Part shown: positions 24,596-33,273 of the stretch, in pieces | Numbering within the stretch: position 1 is the first letter of the stretch | How the letters are laid out: every line of letters begins with the position of its first letter | Assembly: GCA_041666525.1 (NCBI GenBank) | Contig: JBAYGT010000018.1 | Coordinates: forward strand, 1-44,838 | Direction: 5' to 3' | Source of the DNA: JBAXTZ01 sp041666525 | GTDB lineage: Bacteria; Bacillota; Negativicutes; JBAXTZ01 | Length of the DNA: 44,838 nucleotides | Program-made: the position numbers and the translations under genes | Notes under the pieces: generated by a model | What the model was told of the DNA's origin: nothing | What the model saw: only the letters and a program-made list of their open reading frames with translations | The model's database searches: none

Positions 24596-24611
24596 TGTTT
24601 CACGTGAAACA
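24596..24611. promoter_or_regulatory. parS: parS site 2 (ParB-binding)
   Basis: Exact TGTTTCACGTGAAACA within a 36-bp perfect palindrome (24586-24621) whose arms match those of site 1. It lies between the serine hydrolase and PHP genes. Confidence 0.95.
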
Positions 24612-24653
24612 TTATTTAAACGTCATGTATAAAGTTTCGCGGCGTACTTGCCT

Positions 24654-25556
24654 CTATATGAATACCGGTTGTGTCCACAAATATCTGCCGCTGGTACAGA
24701 AACAACGGGCGCGAATCCATTGTTCATTACCGGTAATTGTGTAGCGCGGACTACGTCCGTGAATTTCGGCAAGCACGCCTTGTTTGCCGAAAAAAGTGGT
24801 GGTGTAATGGAAATGTGCATAGGGCTCGTTGATGTCAACGAAATATTGTCCGTCCAAAATGCCAAAATCAGACACGCGCGGGCCGCTGGATGCGACAAAG
24901 CGGCCAATTTTCAATGCATTTATGACATTGGTTTCAGTTAGCGTTGCACACTCGGTCAGCGTCCAGGCTGTTGCGCCGTTGGCGTTACAATGTTCAGGAC
25001 ACAGTCCGTCATAAGCATGAACATGCGCATCGTCGCTGCCAACTCCGTAGAACAACCGGCCGGTGTTTAGTATCGCATTCCAGATATCGTCAGTTCCCTG
25101 TTTACCACCGGCAGCAAACGTATTGCAGTCGGTCGAACCGTTATGAACCTCAAAATGGGCAACGTTGTGCAGCCCCAGCGCTTCGACTGAGTCCCACATA
25201 TAAGTCCAGTTCGGATGCGCCAGAATCGGCAGACCGTTGTGGGCGTTGACCCAGTCAACGCCACATTGCAGAGCATTGAAGCACGATTCGGTTGCCAGAC
25301 CTTCGCTGCGGCAGTTCTCCACGACGCCGACGCCGACAACATGGGCGGAGCCGCTGATTTCGCTGCCGGGAATAACCAGGATGCCAAAAATATCGCTCAG
25401 CTCTTTAGCAGTACGTCTTGGCAGTCCGCGCCAGTGGTCGGCGATTACCAACCAGTCGAATTTGCGCTTGGCGTACCATTCGACGACATGCTCAAGCGAT
25501 GAGTCTCCGTCGCTGCGGATGGTGTGGCAGTGGGGGGTGCCTTTGTACCAATTCAT
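24654..25556 (-). CDS. PHP-domain phosphoesterase-like protein
   Basis: About 300 residues from ATG 25556 with AAGGAAGGA upstream. The PHP metal motifs are visible: YKGTPHCHTIRSDGDSSLEHVV (first HxH), WLVIADHWR, ILVIPGSEISG, GLPILAHPNWTY and YGVGSDDAHVH. These bind two or three metals and hydrolyse phosphate esters, for example nucleotides or histidinol phosphate-type substrates. The ~60 C-terminal residues (GRSPRYTITGNEQWIRARCF) resemble the trailing beta domain of PHP proteins. The substrate is unknown. A palindromic element lies just upstream of its ribosome-binding site. Confidence 0.85.
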   Translation of the reverse strand: MNWYKGTPHCHTIRSDGDSSLEHVVEWYAKRKFDWLVIADHWRGLPRRTAKELSDIFGILVIPGSEISGSAHVVGVGVVENCRSEGLATESCFNALQCGVDWVNAHNGLPILAHPNWTYMWDSVEALGLHNVAHFEVHNGSTDCNTFAAGGKQGTDDIWNAILNTGRLFYGVGSDDAHVHAYDGLCPEHCNANGATAWTLTECATLTETNVINALKIGRFVASSGPRVSDFGILDGQYFVDINEPYAHFHYTTTFFGKQGVLAEIHGRSPRYTITGNEQWIRARCFCTSGRYLWTQPVFI

Positions 25557-25572
25557 CATTCCTTCCTTTACC

Positions 25573-25692
25573 ACTCTGTTGAAAAACGCCCAGCTTCTGC
25601 GTTGCAGTTCCGTTTTCTTGCTCGCGTACGTTAAGTACGCCAAACTTCGAAATACTCACTGCGCCTTGAATCTGAACATTTTTGAACAGAGC
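25573..25692. repeat. MITE/REP-like imperfect inverted-repeat element
   Basis: The ends actctgttgaaaaacg (25573) and atttttgaacagagc (near 25692) are imperfect inverted repeats. The interior folds back further, and the centre is the palindrome cgtacgttaagtacg (25625-25639). Short non-autonomous elements with CTGTTGAAAAA-type ends are widespread in bacteria. Only one copy is in this window, so mobility is inferred. It separates metH from the PHP gene. Confidence 0.55.
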
Positions 25693-25743
25693 ATAGTTTT
25701 GAGTTCGTAAACTGGATTGTGGTTGTTGACTATGTAAACTTTG

Positions 25744-28119
25744 TTAACGCTTCATCAGTCGTTTGCATACGGCGACTGCTTCAACGGCATCAAAGGCAAA
25801 TGCGTCGGCACCGACTTCTGTTGCGTATTCAGCGGTTGTAACCGCGCCGCCGATGATGAATTTTGCGGTGCAGCCATTGGCGCGAAGCAACTCGATTGCC
25901 GGTTGAATCTCAATCATGGTGGTTGTCATTAGTGACGAGAAACCGATGATGTCCGGCTTGCTTTTTAAATATTCTTTTAAAAATGTTTCACGTGAAACAT
26001 TTTTTCCAAGATCTGTTATAAGAAAGCCGCTGTTAGCTAATAATGCTGCAACGATGTTTTTTCCAAGATCGTGAATATCGCCATAAACGGTGCCGAGCAT
26101 TACCTTGCCAATCGGTTTGAGCGGTGTATCGGTTTTGATTGCGTCAAATGCCGCTTTTGCCGCCTCGGCGGCCAGCAAAATTTGTGGCAGATAAAGCGTG
26201 CCGGCATTGTATTCGTCACCGGCTTTAACAATCCCGGCGGCGATACCCTGCTCGGATATTTCCAGCAGCGAAAAGTTCGCCACGGCGGCTTTGGCGGTCA
26301 GCGCCGCCAGCTCTTTATTGCCGTTATATACTGCTTGAGCGAGCGACTGTAAGGCCGTGCCGTTGCTTGATAATTCTATTTCTGTTGGCAACTTGGTAAC
26401 TTGGCAACTGGAAAATCTTTTTGTTGCTTCAATATATTCAATCGCACTGTCGTCGCGGCCGCAGATTAATCGTGCTGTTGCCAAGGTCTTTTGCATCGAT
26501 TCGTCCAACGGATTGAGGATCGGCATGGTCAGTCCGGCGCCGATGGCGGCGAGCAGGAAAGCGGCGTTAAACGCCGGGCGTTCCGGTAATCCGTATGAGG
26601 CGTTGCTTAATCCCATGGTAACCGGTAATTTGAGTTCACTACAATAGCGACGGATAGTAGCTAAGGTCACCGCGCAGGCCGTAAGATCGGCAGCAGCCGA
26701 CAACGCCAACGGGTCGAGAATAAAATCGTTATCACTCAGCCCCAGTTGTTTTCCGGCGGCAATAATTCTTTTGGCAATATCCAAGCGGGTGTCGTCAGTT
26801 TCCGGCAGCCCGTCGTCGGTTACTGGCAATACCAATACTGCGGCGCCGTATTTTTTTGCAAGTTTCAGGAATGGTAGCAGACGGTTATGTTCGTAAGAAA
26901 CCGAGTTGATTAACGCCCGTCCGGGGAAATTTTTCAAACCGGTTTCCAACACCTGTACATCTGTTGTGTCGATAGCAAGCGGAGTATCAACTAAACCGCT
27001 TAATTTGCAGATGATATTTTTCATTGTTTCAGCTTGGTTTATTCCAGAAATTCCGACGTTGATATCCAGCACGTCAGCGTGGTGGTTTTTTTGTGCAAGG
27101 GCATCGTTGATGACCGTAGCCAGACTACCGGCGCGTAATTCGGCTGCCAGCTGCTTGCGGTTGGTTGGATTGATTCGCTCGCCGATAATCAAGGGCGCAC
27201 TCTCCGGGCAGACAGTGATGGTTTTTGTGCGACTGCAGAGCTGCAATGAATTTGCAAGATTTACTGATCGCTTTGTGGTTTTGCAGCTTTGCAATTTTCT
27301 GACAACCGCAGCAATGTGTTCCGGCGTTGTGCCGCAACAACCGCCGATATAATCGGCGCCGGCTTCATAAAGCCGTGTCGCCCATTCGGCAAATTCGGCG
27401 GGTTGCATCGGAAACATGGTATTGCCCTGAAACAAAATTGGCAACCCGGCGTTGGGCAAAGCGCTGATTGGTTTGTTAGTAGCTGTTCTTAAAGTTCGGA
27501 TTATTTCCAGCATTTCTGCCGGGCCGGTTGAGCAATTGACGCCGATGACATCTGCGCCGAGTTTATCCAGCACTATTGCCGCAGTTTGCGCATCGGTGCC
27601 GCTCATGGTCCGGCCGTTGGCGGCAAAGGATAAATGACAGAAAACTGGTTTTTTTGTCACGCTTTTGGCGGCGACTAACGCCGCGCGGGCTTCCTGTAAA
27701 TCAATCATTGTTTCGATGATGAACAAATCAACCCCGGCGGCATCCAGTACGCTGATTTGTCGTACGAAACAAGTGTAAGCGTCGTCAAACGACAACTCGC
27801 CAAGCGGCTGCAGCATTTTTCCGGTCGGGCCAATGGAACCGGCCACAAGCTGATTGCTGCGCAGCGCTGCGCGGGCATTTTGGGCAGCTTTAAGATTAAT
27901 TTCGTCATGCCGCTCTTCGAGTTGATATTCCTGAAGTTTAATAAAATTTGCACCAAAAGTATTAGTTTCAATAATATCGGCGCCGGCGTCGATATAGGCA
28001 CGATGTACTGCAGTAATTATTTCCGGTTTGGCAATATTCCAAAGTTCTGGACATTCGCCTGGCGTCAAACCTGCGGCGTGCAGCATTGTTCCCAATCCGC
28101 CATCGATTATCTTTAGCAT
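25744..28119 (-). CDS. metH: Cobalamin-dependent methionine synthase, short form without reactivation domain
   Basis: 791 residues from ATG 28119, with AAAGGAA upstream. The modules in order are: homocysteine methyltransferase (1-~280; IIETNTFGAN, GVNCSTG and the zinc pair GGCCGTTPEH); pterin-binding domain (~310-550; APLIIGERINPTNRK, DVLDINVG, LAIDTTD, INSVSYE); helical B12 cap (~595-665); and Rossmann B12 domain, with the cobalt-ligand motif DIHDLG at 681-686. It ends there, lacking the C-terminal AdoMet-binding activation domain of E. coli MetH, as in many anaerobes. Low-complexity inserts sit in two interdomain linkers (27249-27298 and 26387-26410). A complete parS is embedded at codons ~707-712. 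Confidence 0.93.
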   Translation of the reverse strand: MLKIIDGGLGTMLHAAGLTPGECPELWNIAKPEIITAVHRAYIDAGADIIETNTFGANFIKLQEYQLEERHDEINLKAAQNARAALRSNQLVAGSIGPTGKMLQPLGELSFDDAYTCFVRQISVLDAAGVDLFIIETMIDLQEARAALVAAKSVTKKPVFCHLSFAANGRTMSGTDAQTAAIVLDKLGADVIGVNCSTGPAEMLEIIRTLRTATNKPISALPNAGLPILFQGNTMFPMQPAEFAEWATRLYEAGADYIGGCCGTTPEHIAAVVRKLQSCKTTKRSVNLANSLQLCSRTKTITVCPESAPLIIGERINPTNRKQLAAELRAGSLATVINDALAQKNHHADVLDINVGISGINQAETMKNIICKLSGLVDTPLAIDTTDVQVLETGLKNFPGRALINSVSYEHNRLLPFLKLAKKYGAAVLVLPVTDDGLPETDDTRLDIAKRIIAAGKQLGLSDNDFILDPLALSAAADLTACAVTLATIRRYCSELKLPVTMGLSNASYGLPERPAFNAAFLLAAIGAGLTMPILNPLDESMQKTLATARLICGRDDSAIEYIEATKRFSSCQVTKLPTEIELSSNGTALQSLAQAVYNGNKELAALTAKAAVANFSLLEISEQGIAAGIVKAGDEYNAGTLYLPQILLAAEAAKAAFDAIKTDTPLKPIGKVMLGTVYGDIHDLGKNIVAALLANSGFLITDLGKNVSRETFLKEYLKSKPDIIGFSSLMTTTMIEIQPAIELLRANGCTAKFIIGGAVTTAEYATEVGADAFAFDAVEAVAVCKRLMKR
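25984..25999. promoter_or_regulatory. parS: parS site 3, inside the metH coding sequence
   Basis: Exact TGTTTCACGTGAAACA within a 26-bp palindrome (25979-26004). On the minus strand it encodes VSRET and its flanks, in the B12-binding domain directly after ITDLGKN. It therefore must satisfy both protein coding and ParB recognition. Confidence 0.95.
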
Positions 28120-28156
28120 GATTTTTCTGTTCCTTTACCATTTACTATTTGCGCAA

Positions 28157-29152
28157 TTACAATGCACCGGACAGCCAGCCGAGTTTTAAGGAAACGATTA
28201 CGCAGACTGATACAATAATCCATAATAGTACGGCCTGGAGCAATGGCCGCGGGCCGATGCTTTTTATAGTTTTTAACGAAACGCCGCAACCAATAATAAA
28301 CAGCGCGGCGATGAATAGTGCTTCACCCAGTTGTTTGATATATTGTCCGAGTTGAGCAATTTGTGGAAACAAACTTACACAAGCCGAAGCCAAAATAAAC
28401 CAGAGAATAAACCAGGGCTTTTTTGTGTTGCCGTGTGCTGTTCCCTTGGTAGTAAGCTTTACATAGCTGAGCACCATCAGGCTGACCGGAATTATCCACA
28501 GCGCCCGCACTAATTTGATCGTCGTACCGACTTCCAGCGCTTTTGGGCCGTAGGTAATACAGCTGCCAACTACCGATGAGGTGTCATGGATTGCCAGTGC
28601 CGCGAAGATGCCGAATTGTGTTTGGGTAAAACCGAGCAAATGTCCGATTACCGGAAACAACAACAACCCTATACCATTTAAAATAAAAACCACACCCATC
28701 GCGACTGCGGTCTGTTCATGGCGGCTGCGCAATATTGGCGCGACCGCGGCGATCGCGCTTCCGCCGCAAATAGCCGTACCAACGCTGATTAGTATCGATA
28801 ATATACGATCGGTGCCAAAGAGTTTGCCGATACCGATGCCAGCCGCCAAAGTCAGAACAATGCTGATAACGGTATAGCCGATAGCGTGATAGCCGGCAAC
28901 CATAATTGAAGTTAAATTGAAGCCGAAACCGAGACAAACGATGGCGTAGCTAAGTACGCGTGAGGATTGTTTTTTGATCAGCTGCAAGTATTGATTACTG
29001 CTCCAGCAACTTGCAACAGCAATGCCGCTGAGCAGTGCAATGCCGGGCAGATAAGCCGCGAACGGCGGTTTTAATAAATCGGCGCTGACGAGCGCTGCGA
29101 TAATAAACCAAATTGTGAATTTTTCAAAAGTCATTTTCGCGCCAACTTTCAT
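28157..29152 (-). CDS. YeiH family putative sulfate exporter
   Basis: About 331 residues with roughly ten hydrophobic segments, beginning FTIWFIIAALVSADLL. Family landmarks are FGFNLTSIMVAGYHAIGYT, the conserved GTAICGGSAIAAVAPILR, and the LAIHDTSSVVGSCITYG loop. The UPF0324/YeiH proteins are inner-membrane transporters of uncertain substrate, called sulfate exporters by homology. The start is uncertain (GTG 29161, ATG 29152 or ATG 29134, none with a strong ribosome-binding site). It lies 37 bp upstream of metH on the same strand and may be co-transcribed with it. Confidence 0.85.
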   Translation of the reverse strand: MKVGAKMTFEKFTIWFIIAALVSADLLKPPFAAYLPGIALLSGIAVASCWSSNQYLQLIKKQSSRVLSYAIVCLGFGFNLTSIMVAGYHAIGYTVISIVLTLAAGIGIGKLFGTDRILSILISVGTAICGGSAIAAVAPILRSRHEQTAVAMGVVFILNGIGLLLFPVIGHLLGFTQTQFGIFAALAIHDTSSVVGSCITYGPKALEVGTTIKLVRALWIIPVSLMVLSYVKLTTKGTAHGNTKKPWFILWFILASACVSLFPQIAQLGQYIKQLGEALFIAALFIIGCGVSLKTIKSIGPRPLLQAVLLWIIVSVCVIVSLKLGWLSGAL

Positions 29153-29226
29153 TGTGATCACTTACATTATAACATTCTCGTTGTTAAATTATCAGTCGTC
29201 AAACTTATTGCAGGATGTGTAAATAA

Positions 29227-29242
29227 TGTTTCACGTGAAACA
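29227..29242. promoter_or_regulatory. parS: parS site 4 (ParB-binding)
   Basis: Exact TGTTTCACGTGAAACA in the divergent yeiH-kdp gap. Its outer flanks (acttattgca on the left, cgtgtaaaatgtt on the right) match those around site 1, but the inner right arm differs, so this copy has lost the long palindrome. Confidence 0.95.
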
Positions 29243-29341
29243 TTTTATGCACAACGTGTAAAATGTTTAGAGAGGATTGTTTGTGAGCCGATAAGAAGGT
29301 TGTCGCACTAAAACACGAGCCGAGCTGTGTAATGAATTATA

Positions 29342-29370
29342 TAGACTTTGTTACAGCTAAAGAATATAAT
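29342..29370 (+). promoter_or_regulatory. Promoter of the kdp operon
   Basis: TAGACT (29342-29347), 17-bp spacer, consensus TATAAT (29365-29370). The predicted start near 29377 is 25 bp before kdpF. An imperfect AGCTGT/ACAGCT inverted repeat (29324-29358) overlaps the -35 and could be an operator. I see no c-di-AMP riboswitch pattern in the 240-bp gap. Confidence 0.6.
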
Positions 29371-29401
29371 GGCGACGATAATCTGTATAAGCGGAGGAGA
29401 G

Positions 29402-29488
29402 ATGGTTGACGTTGTTATTACCGGAGTTGCGGCAGCAGGTTTGCTGGTATATTTGTTCTATGTACTCGTTAATCCGGAAAAAATTTAA
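29402..29488 (+). CDS. kdpF: KdpF small subunit of the potassium-transporting ATPase
   Basis: A 28-residue hydrophobic peptide (MVDVVITGVAAAGLLVYLFY then VLVNPEKI) behind GGAGGAG. Its single membrane helix and C-terminal NPE.. motif are those of KdpF (compare the LLxxYLxxALxxPE pattern of the family). It stabilises the KdpABC complex. Its place directly before kdpA is the standard one. Confidence 0.88.
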   Translation: MVDVVITGVAAAGLLVYLFYVLVNPEKI

Positions 29489-29529
29489 ACTAAATTTGTT
29501 GTATCTTTTGTAGTTAACAGGAGGATAAG

Positions 29530-31224
29530 GTGTTTAATACAATCGTCGTATATGCAATATATCTGGCGCTGTTGCTGGTCTGTGGTTTTTGGCTCGGGCT
29601 ATATATGGCAAAGGTTTATAATAATGAGAGTACTATGGTGGATAAACTGTTCAATCCGGTCGCGCGGTTATTTTATAAACTGAGTGGTGTTGATCCGTCT
29701 GTAGAAATGACTTGGTGGGACTATACCAAAGCGTTGCTTTGGTTTAACGTACTTGGTTTTGCGGCCGAGCTGGTTCTATTGCTTGCACAACAGCTGTTGC
29801 CACTCAATCCGGCCGGCATTCCGAATATGAACTTTTGGACCGCGTTTAATACCGCGGTAAGTTTTATGACCAATACCAACTGGCAATCGTACGGTGGCGA
29901 AACTTCGGCGAGCTATCTCTCGCAAATGTTGGCGTTGACAGTCCAGAATTTTCTGTCGGCGGCAACCGGTCTGGCCGTGGCGGTAGCGCTTATCCGCGGT
30001 TTGTTGCGGCGAACGACAAAATATATCGGAAATTTCTGGAGCGATATGACCCGCAGCGTGTTATGGATATTGTTGCCGCTGTCAATTATAGTAGCGCTAT
30101 TATTTGTTTCACAGGGAGTCATTCAGAATTTTTCGTCCTATCAGCAAGTAACAACCCTCGAAGGCGCTCAGCAAACTATCGCGATGGGTCCGGTTGCATC
30201 ACAGGAAGCGATAAAATTGATCGGAACCAACGGCGGCGGTTTTTTCAACACCAACTCAGCGCATCCGTTTGAGAACCCTACCCCGTTTTCCAACTATCTG
30301 TCGATTTTTTCGATAATGCTGATCCCGGCGGCGGTGGTCTTCGCCTTTGGCAAAATGGCCAAAGATATGGGACAGGGCAAATCAATAATAATTGCGATGA
30401 CGATTTTGTTTGTTATCGGATTGGCTGTAGTCTGTTATTCTGAAACTGCCGGTAATCCGTTACTTGCCAAGTTAAATATCGCTCAGCCGACCGCCATGGA
30501 AGGCAAAGAAGTTCGTTTTGGTATTGCTGACACAGCGTTGTTTGCCACGGCTACGACTGATGTTTCCTGCGGCGCGGTTAATAGTATGCACGACAGTTAT
30601 ATGCCGCTTGGCGGGATGATGTTAATCTTGAATATGATGTTCGGTGAAGTGGTGTTTGGCGGCGTGGGCGCCGGATTTTACGGTATGATACTGTTTGTGT
30701 TGTTGACGGTTTTCATAATCGGCCTGATGGTCGGACGCACGCCGGAATATCTCGGCAAAAAAATCGAAGTGCCGGAAATGAAGCTGGCAATGGTCGGTAT
30801 TCTTGTTCCCGGTATCGGAATACTATTCAGTAGTGCGCTTGCGGTAGCGTTGCCGGCAGGATTAGCCGGTATCGGCAATCCCGGGCCGCACGGTCTTAGT
30901 GAAGTTCTCTATGCTTTTTCTTCAACAGTTGGAAATAATGGCAGCGCCTTTGCCGGATTAAACGCCGCTCTGCCGTTTTATAACATTCTTACCGCCATCT
31001 GTATGTTGTTTGGGCGGTTTGCAATAATAATTCCGGTTCTTGCAATCGCTGGAAATATGGCGCAAAAAAAGCATACACCGGCGAATTCCGGCACTTTTCA
31101 TACCGACGGAGTACTGTTTGCAGTGCTGCTCGCCGGTTCGGTTCTGATAGTTGGTGCATTGACCTTTGTTCCGGCGCTGGCGCTGGGGCCGATCCTCGAA
31201 CAGCTGTTGCTGACCATTGGTTAG
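29530..31224 (+). CDS. kdpA: Potassium-transporting ATPase subunit KdpA
   Basis: 564 residues, the usual length, from GTG 29530 behind AGGAGG. It is a ten-helix channel-like subunit with the selectivity-filter repeats visible as TNTNWQSYGGE, GTNGGGFFNTNSAHPFENP, SCGAVNSMHDSYMPLGG and STVGNNGSAFAGL. KdpA selects K+ from outside at nanomolar to micromolar levels and passes it to KdpB. In the TTDVSCGAVNS segment a Val stands where I would usually expect Thr or Ala, a minor change. It is followed at nine bases by kdpB. Confidence 0.98.
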   Translation: MFNTIVVYAIYLALLLVCGFWLGLYMAKVYNNESTMVDKLFNPVARLFYKLSGVDPSVEMTWWDYTKALLWFNVLGFAAELVLLLAQQLLPLNPAGIPNMNFWTAFNTAVSFMTNTNWQSYGGETSASYLSQMLALTVQNFLSAATGLAVAVALIRGLLRRTTKYIGNFWSDMTRSVLWILLPLSIIVALLFVSQGVIQNFSSYQQVTTLEGAQQTIAMGPVASQEAIKLIGTNGGGFFNTNSAHPFENPTPFSNYLSIFSIMLIPAAVVFAFGKMAKDMGQGKSIIIAMTILFVIGLAVVCYSETAGNPLLAKLNIAQPTAMEGKEVRFGIADTALFATATTDVSCGAVNSMHDSYMPLGGMMLILNMMFGEVVFGGVGAGFYGMILFVLLTVFIIGLMVGRTPEYLGKKIEVPEMKLAMVGILVPGIGILFSSALAVALPAGLAGIGNPGPHGLSEVLYAFSSTVGNNGSAFAGLNAALPFYNILTAICMLFGRFAIIIPVLAIAGNMAQKKHTPANSGTFHTDGVLFAVLLAGSVLIVGALTFVPALALGPILEQLLLTIG

Positions 31225-31233
31225 GAGAAGGTT

Positions 31234-33261
31234 ATGAAAAACAAAAAAATAATTGACAGAGCGATAGTTATCGAAGCCTTGCGTGAAACTTTTATCAAGC
31301 TCGATCCGCGACTGCAAGTCAAGAATCCGGTTATGTTCGTGGTTTTTATCGGAGCAATTCTCACGACTTATTTTTCGATTCGCGAGTTTGCAACCGGTGA
31401 CAGTCAGTTGATGTTTACTGTGCAAGTTACATTGTGGCTTTGGTTTACGGTTATCTTCGCCAATTTTGCCGAGGCGATAGCGGAGGGACGAGGCAAGGCT
31501 CAGGCCAAATCACTACGCGGCGCCCGCAACAGTTTGCGCGCACAGTTACTAAAAAATGGAAAAACTATTGAGGTCGACGCCGCGCAACTGATTAAAAATG
31601 ATATTGTTATGATAACAGCCGGTGAGATTATTCCGTCCGACGGCGATGTAATCGAAGGCATGGCATCAGTGGACGAGAGCGCGATCACCGGCGAGTCGGC
31701 GCCGGTGATCCGTGAGAGCGGCGGCGACCGATCGGCAGTCACCGGCGGAACCAGAGTACTGTCGGATTGGATCAAGGTCAGAATTACCGCCGGACAAGGC
31801 GAAACCTTTTTAGACCGGATGATTAGTTTGGTGGAAGGCGCCAAACGGCGCAAGACGCCGAACGAGCTGGCGTTATCTATTTTGCTGGTTGGCTTGACGA
31901 TTGTATTTTTGATAGCGGTCGTTACTTTGCCAACCTTTGCCGGATACCTGAAAGTGTTTTTGCCGATACCATCGCTGGTGGCATTGCTGGTGTGTTTGAT
32001 TCCGACCACAATTGGCGGATTGCTGAGTGCGATCGGGATTGCCGGGATGGACCGGCTGTTGCAGCGCAATGTGCTGGCGATGTCCGGCCGGGCGGTAGAA
32101 GCTGCCGGCGATGTTAACGTGCTGATGCTGGATAAAACCGGCACGATAACGCTTGGCAATCGGATGGCATCAGAATTTATTCCGGCGCCGGGCGTTGAAA
32201 TTTGCAGTCTGGCAGATGCTGCCCAGCTATCGTCTTTGGCGGACGAGACACCGGAAGGTCGGAGCATCGTGGTGCTGGCGAAAACCGAGTGTGATCTCCG
32301 CGGTCGCGAATTGGCGGCTGTTCATGCTGAGTTCGTTCCTTTCACCGCTCAAACGCGGATGAGCGGGGTTAATTGGCAGGGGCGTGAGATTCGCAAGGGC
32401 GCCGTGGATGCGATAACCAGATATGTTGAAGAGCACGGCGGCAAGGTACCGGCGGAAGTGAAGAGCGCTTGTAATGAGGTGTCACGCTGCGGCGCCACGC
32501 CGCTGGTTGTTGCGGACGGCGGTACGGTTCTTGGAACAGTAGTGTTGAAAGATATAGTAAAGGGTGGCATCAAGGAGCGGTTCCGTGAATTGCGGAAAAT
32601 GGGTATCAAGACAGTAATGATAACCGGCGACAATCCGTTGACGGCGGCAGCTATCGCCGCGGAAGCCGGAGTGGATGATTTTTTGGCAGAGGCAACGCCT
32701 GAAGCCAAGCTTGCTTTAATCCGGCAGTACCAGCAACAAGGCCAAATGGTTGCCATGACCGGCGACGGTACTAATGACGCACCGGCGTTGGCGCAAGCCG
32801 ATGTGGGCGTGGCAATGAATACCGGGACGCAGGCGGCGAAAGAAGCCGGCAATATGGTCGATTTGGATAGCAACCCTACCAAGTTAATCGAAATTGTGGA
32901 GATCGGTAAACAACTGTTGATGACGCGCGGGACGCTGACGACTTTCAGCATCGCGAACGATGTTGCCAAATATTTTGCGATCATACCGGCGATGTTTGTT
33001 GCGGCTTATCCGGAGATGAATTTATTAAATATCATGCGGTTAGGCAGCAGCAATTCAGCAATATTAAGTGCGGTTATCTTCAACGCCTTGATTATTATCG
33101 CGCTTGTGCCGCTGGCATTAAGAGGCGTTGCCTACCGGCCGCTGGGCGCGGCGGCAATCTTGCGGCGCAACTTGTTGATTTATGGGTTGGGCGGATTGCT
33201 GTTGCCGTTTGTTTGTATCAAAATAATTGATGTTGTCGTTAATTATTTGCAGCTAATATAA
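31234..33261 (+). CDS. kdpB: Potassium-transporting P-type ATPase subunit KdpB
   Basis: 675 residues. The P-type hallmarks are the actuator loop SAITGESAPV (around residue 147), the phosphorylated Asp in MLDKTGTITLGNR (around residue 299-301), the nucleotide-binding region EGRSIVVLAK, and the hinge MTGDGTNDAPALAQADVGVAMN. VALLVCLIPTTIGGLLSAIGIAGMDR is the conserved transmembrane region before the P domain. It powers high-affinity K+ uptake with KdpA and KdpC. AGGAGA precedes the ATG. Confidence 0.98.
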   Translation: MKNKKIIDRAIVIEALRETFIKLDPRLQVKNPVMFVVFIGAILTTYFSIREFATGDSQLMFTVQVTLWLWFTVIFANFAEAIAEGRGKAQAKSLRGARNSLRAQLLKNGKTIEVDAAQLIKNDIVMITAGEIIPSDGDVIEGMASVDESAITGESAPVIRESGGDRSAVTGGTRVLSDWIKVRITAGQGETFLDRMISLVEGAKRRKTPNELALSILLVGLTIVFLIAVVTLPTFAGYLKVFLPIPSLVALLVCLIPTTIGGLLSAIGIAGMDRLLQRNVLAMSGRAVEAAGDVNVLMLDKTGTITLGNRMASEFIPAPGVEICSLADAAQLSSLADETPEGRSIVVLAKTECDLRGRELAAVHAEFVPFTAQTRMSGVNWQGREIRKGAVDAITRYVEEHGGKVPAEVKSACNEVSRCGATPLVVADGGTVLGTVVLKDIVKGGIKERFRELRKMGIKTVMITGDNPLTAAAIAAEAGVDDFLAEATPEAKLALIRQYQQQGQMVAMTGDGTNDAPALAQADVGVAMNTGTQAAKEAGNMVDLDSNPTKLIEIVEIGKQLLMTRGTLTTFSIANDVAKYFAIIPAMFVAAYPEMNLLNIMRLGSSNSAILSAVIFNALIIIALVPLALRGVAYRPLGAAAILRRNLLIYGLGGLLLPFVCIKIIDVVVNYLQLI

Positions 33262-33273
33262 CTGGGAGGCAGT

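Noticed and set aside
29162..29401. c-di-AMP (ydaO-type) riboswitch before kdp
   Set aside because: The promoter start near 29377 leaves only 25 nt of leader, and no riboswitch core motifs are visible.
31500..32267. A 255-residue minus-strand frame
   Set aside because: Shadow of kdpB; serine/proline-rich composition is typical of antisense frames of GC-rich codons.
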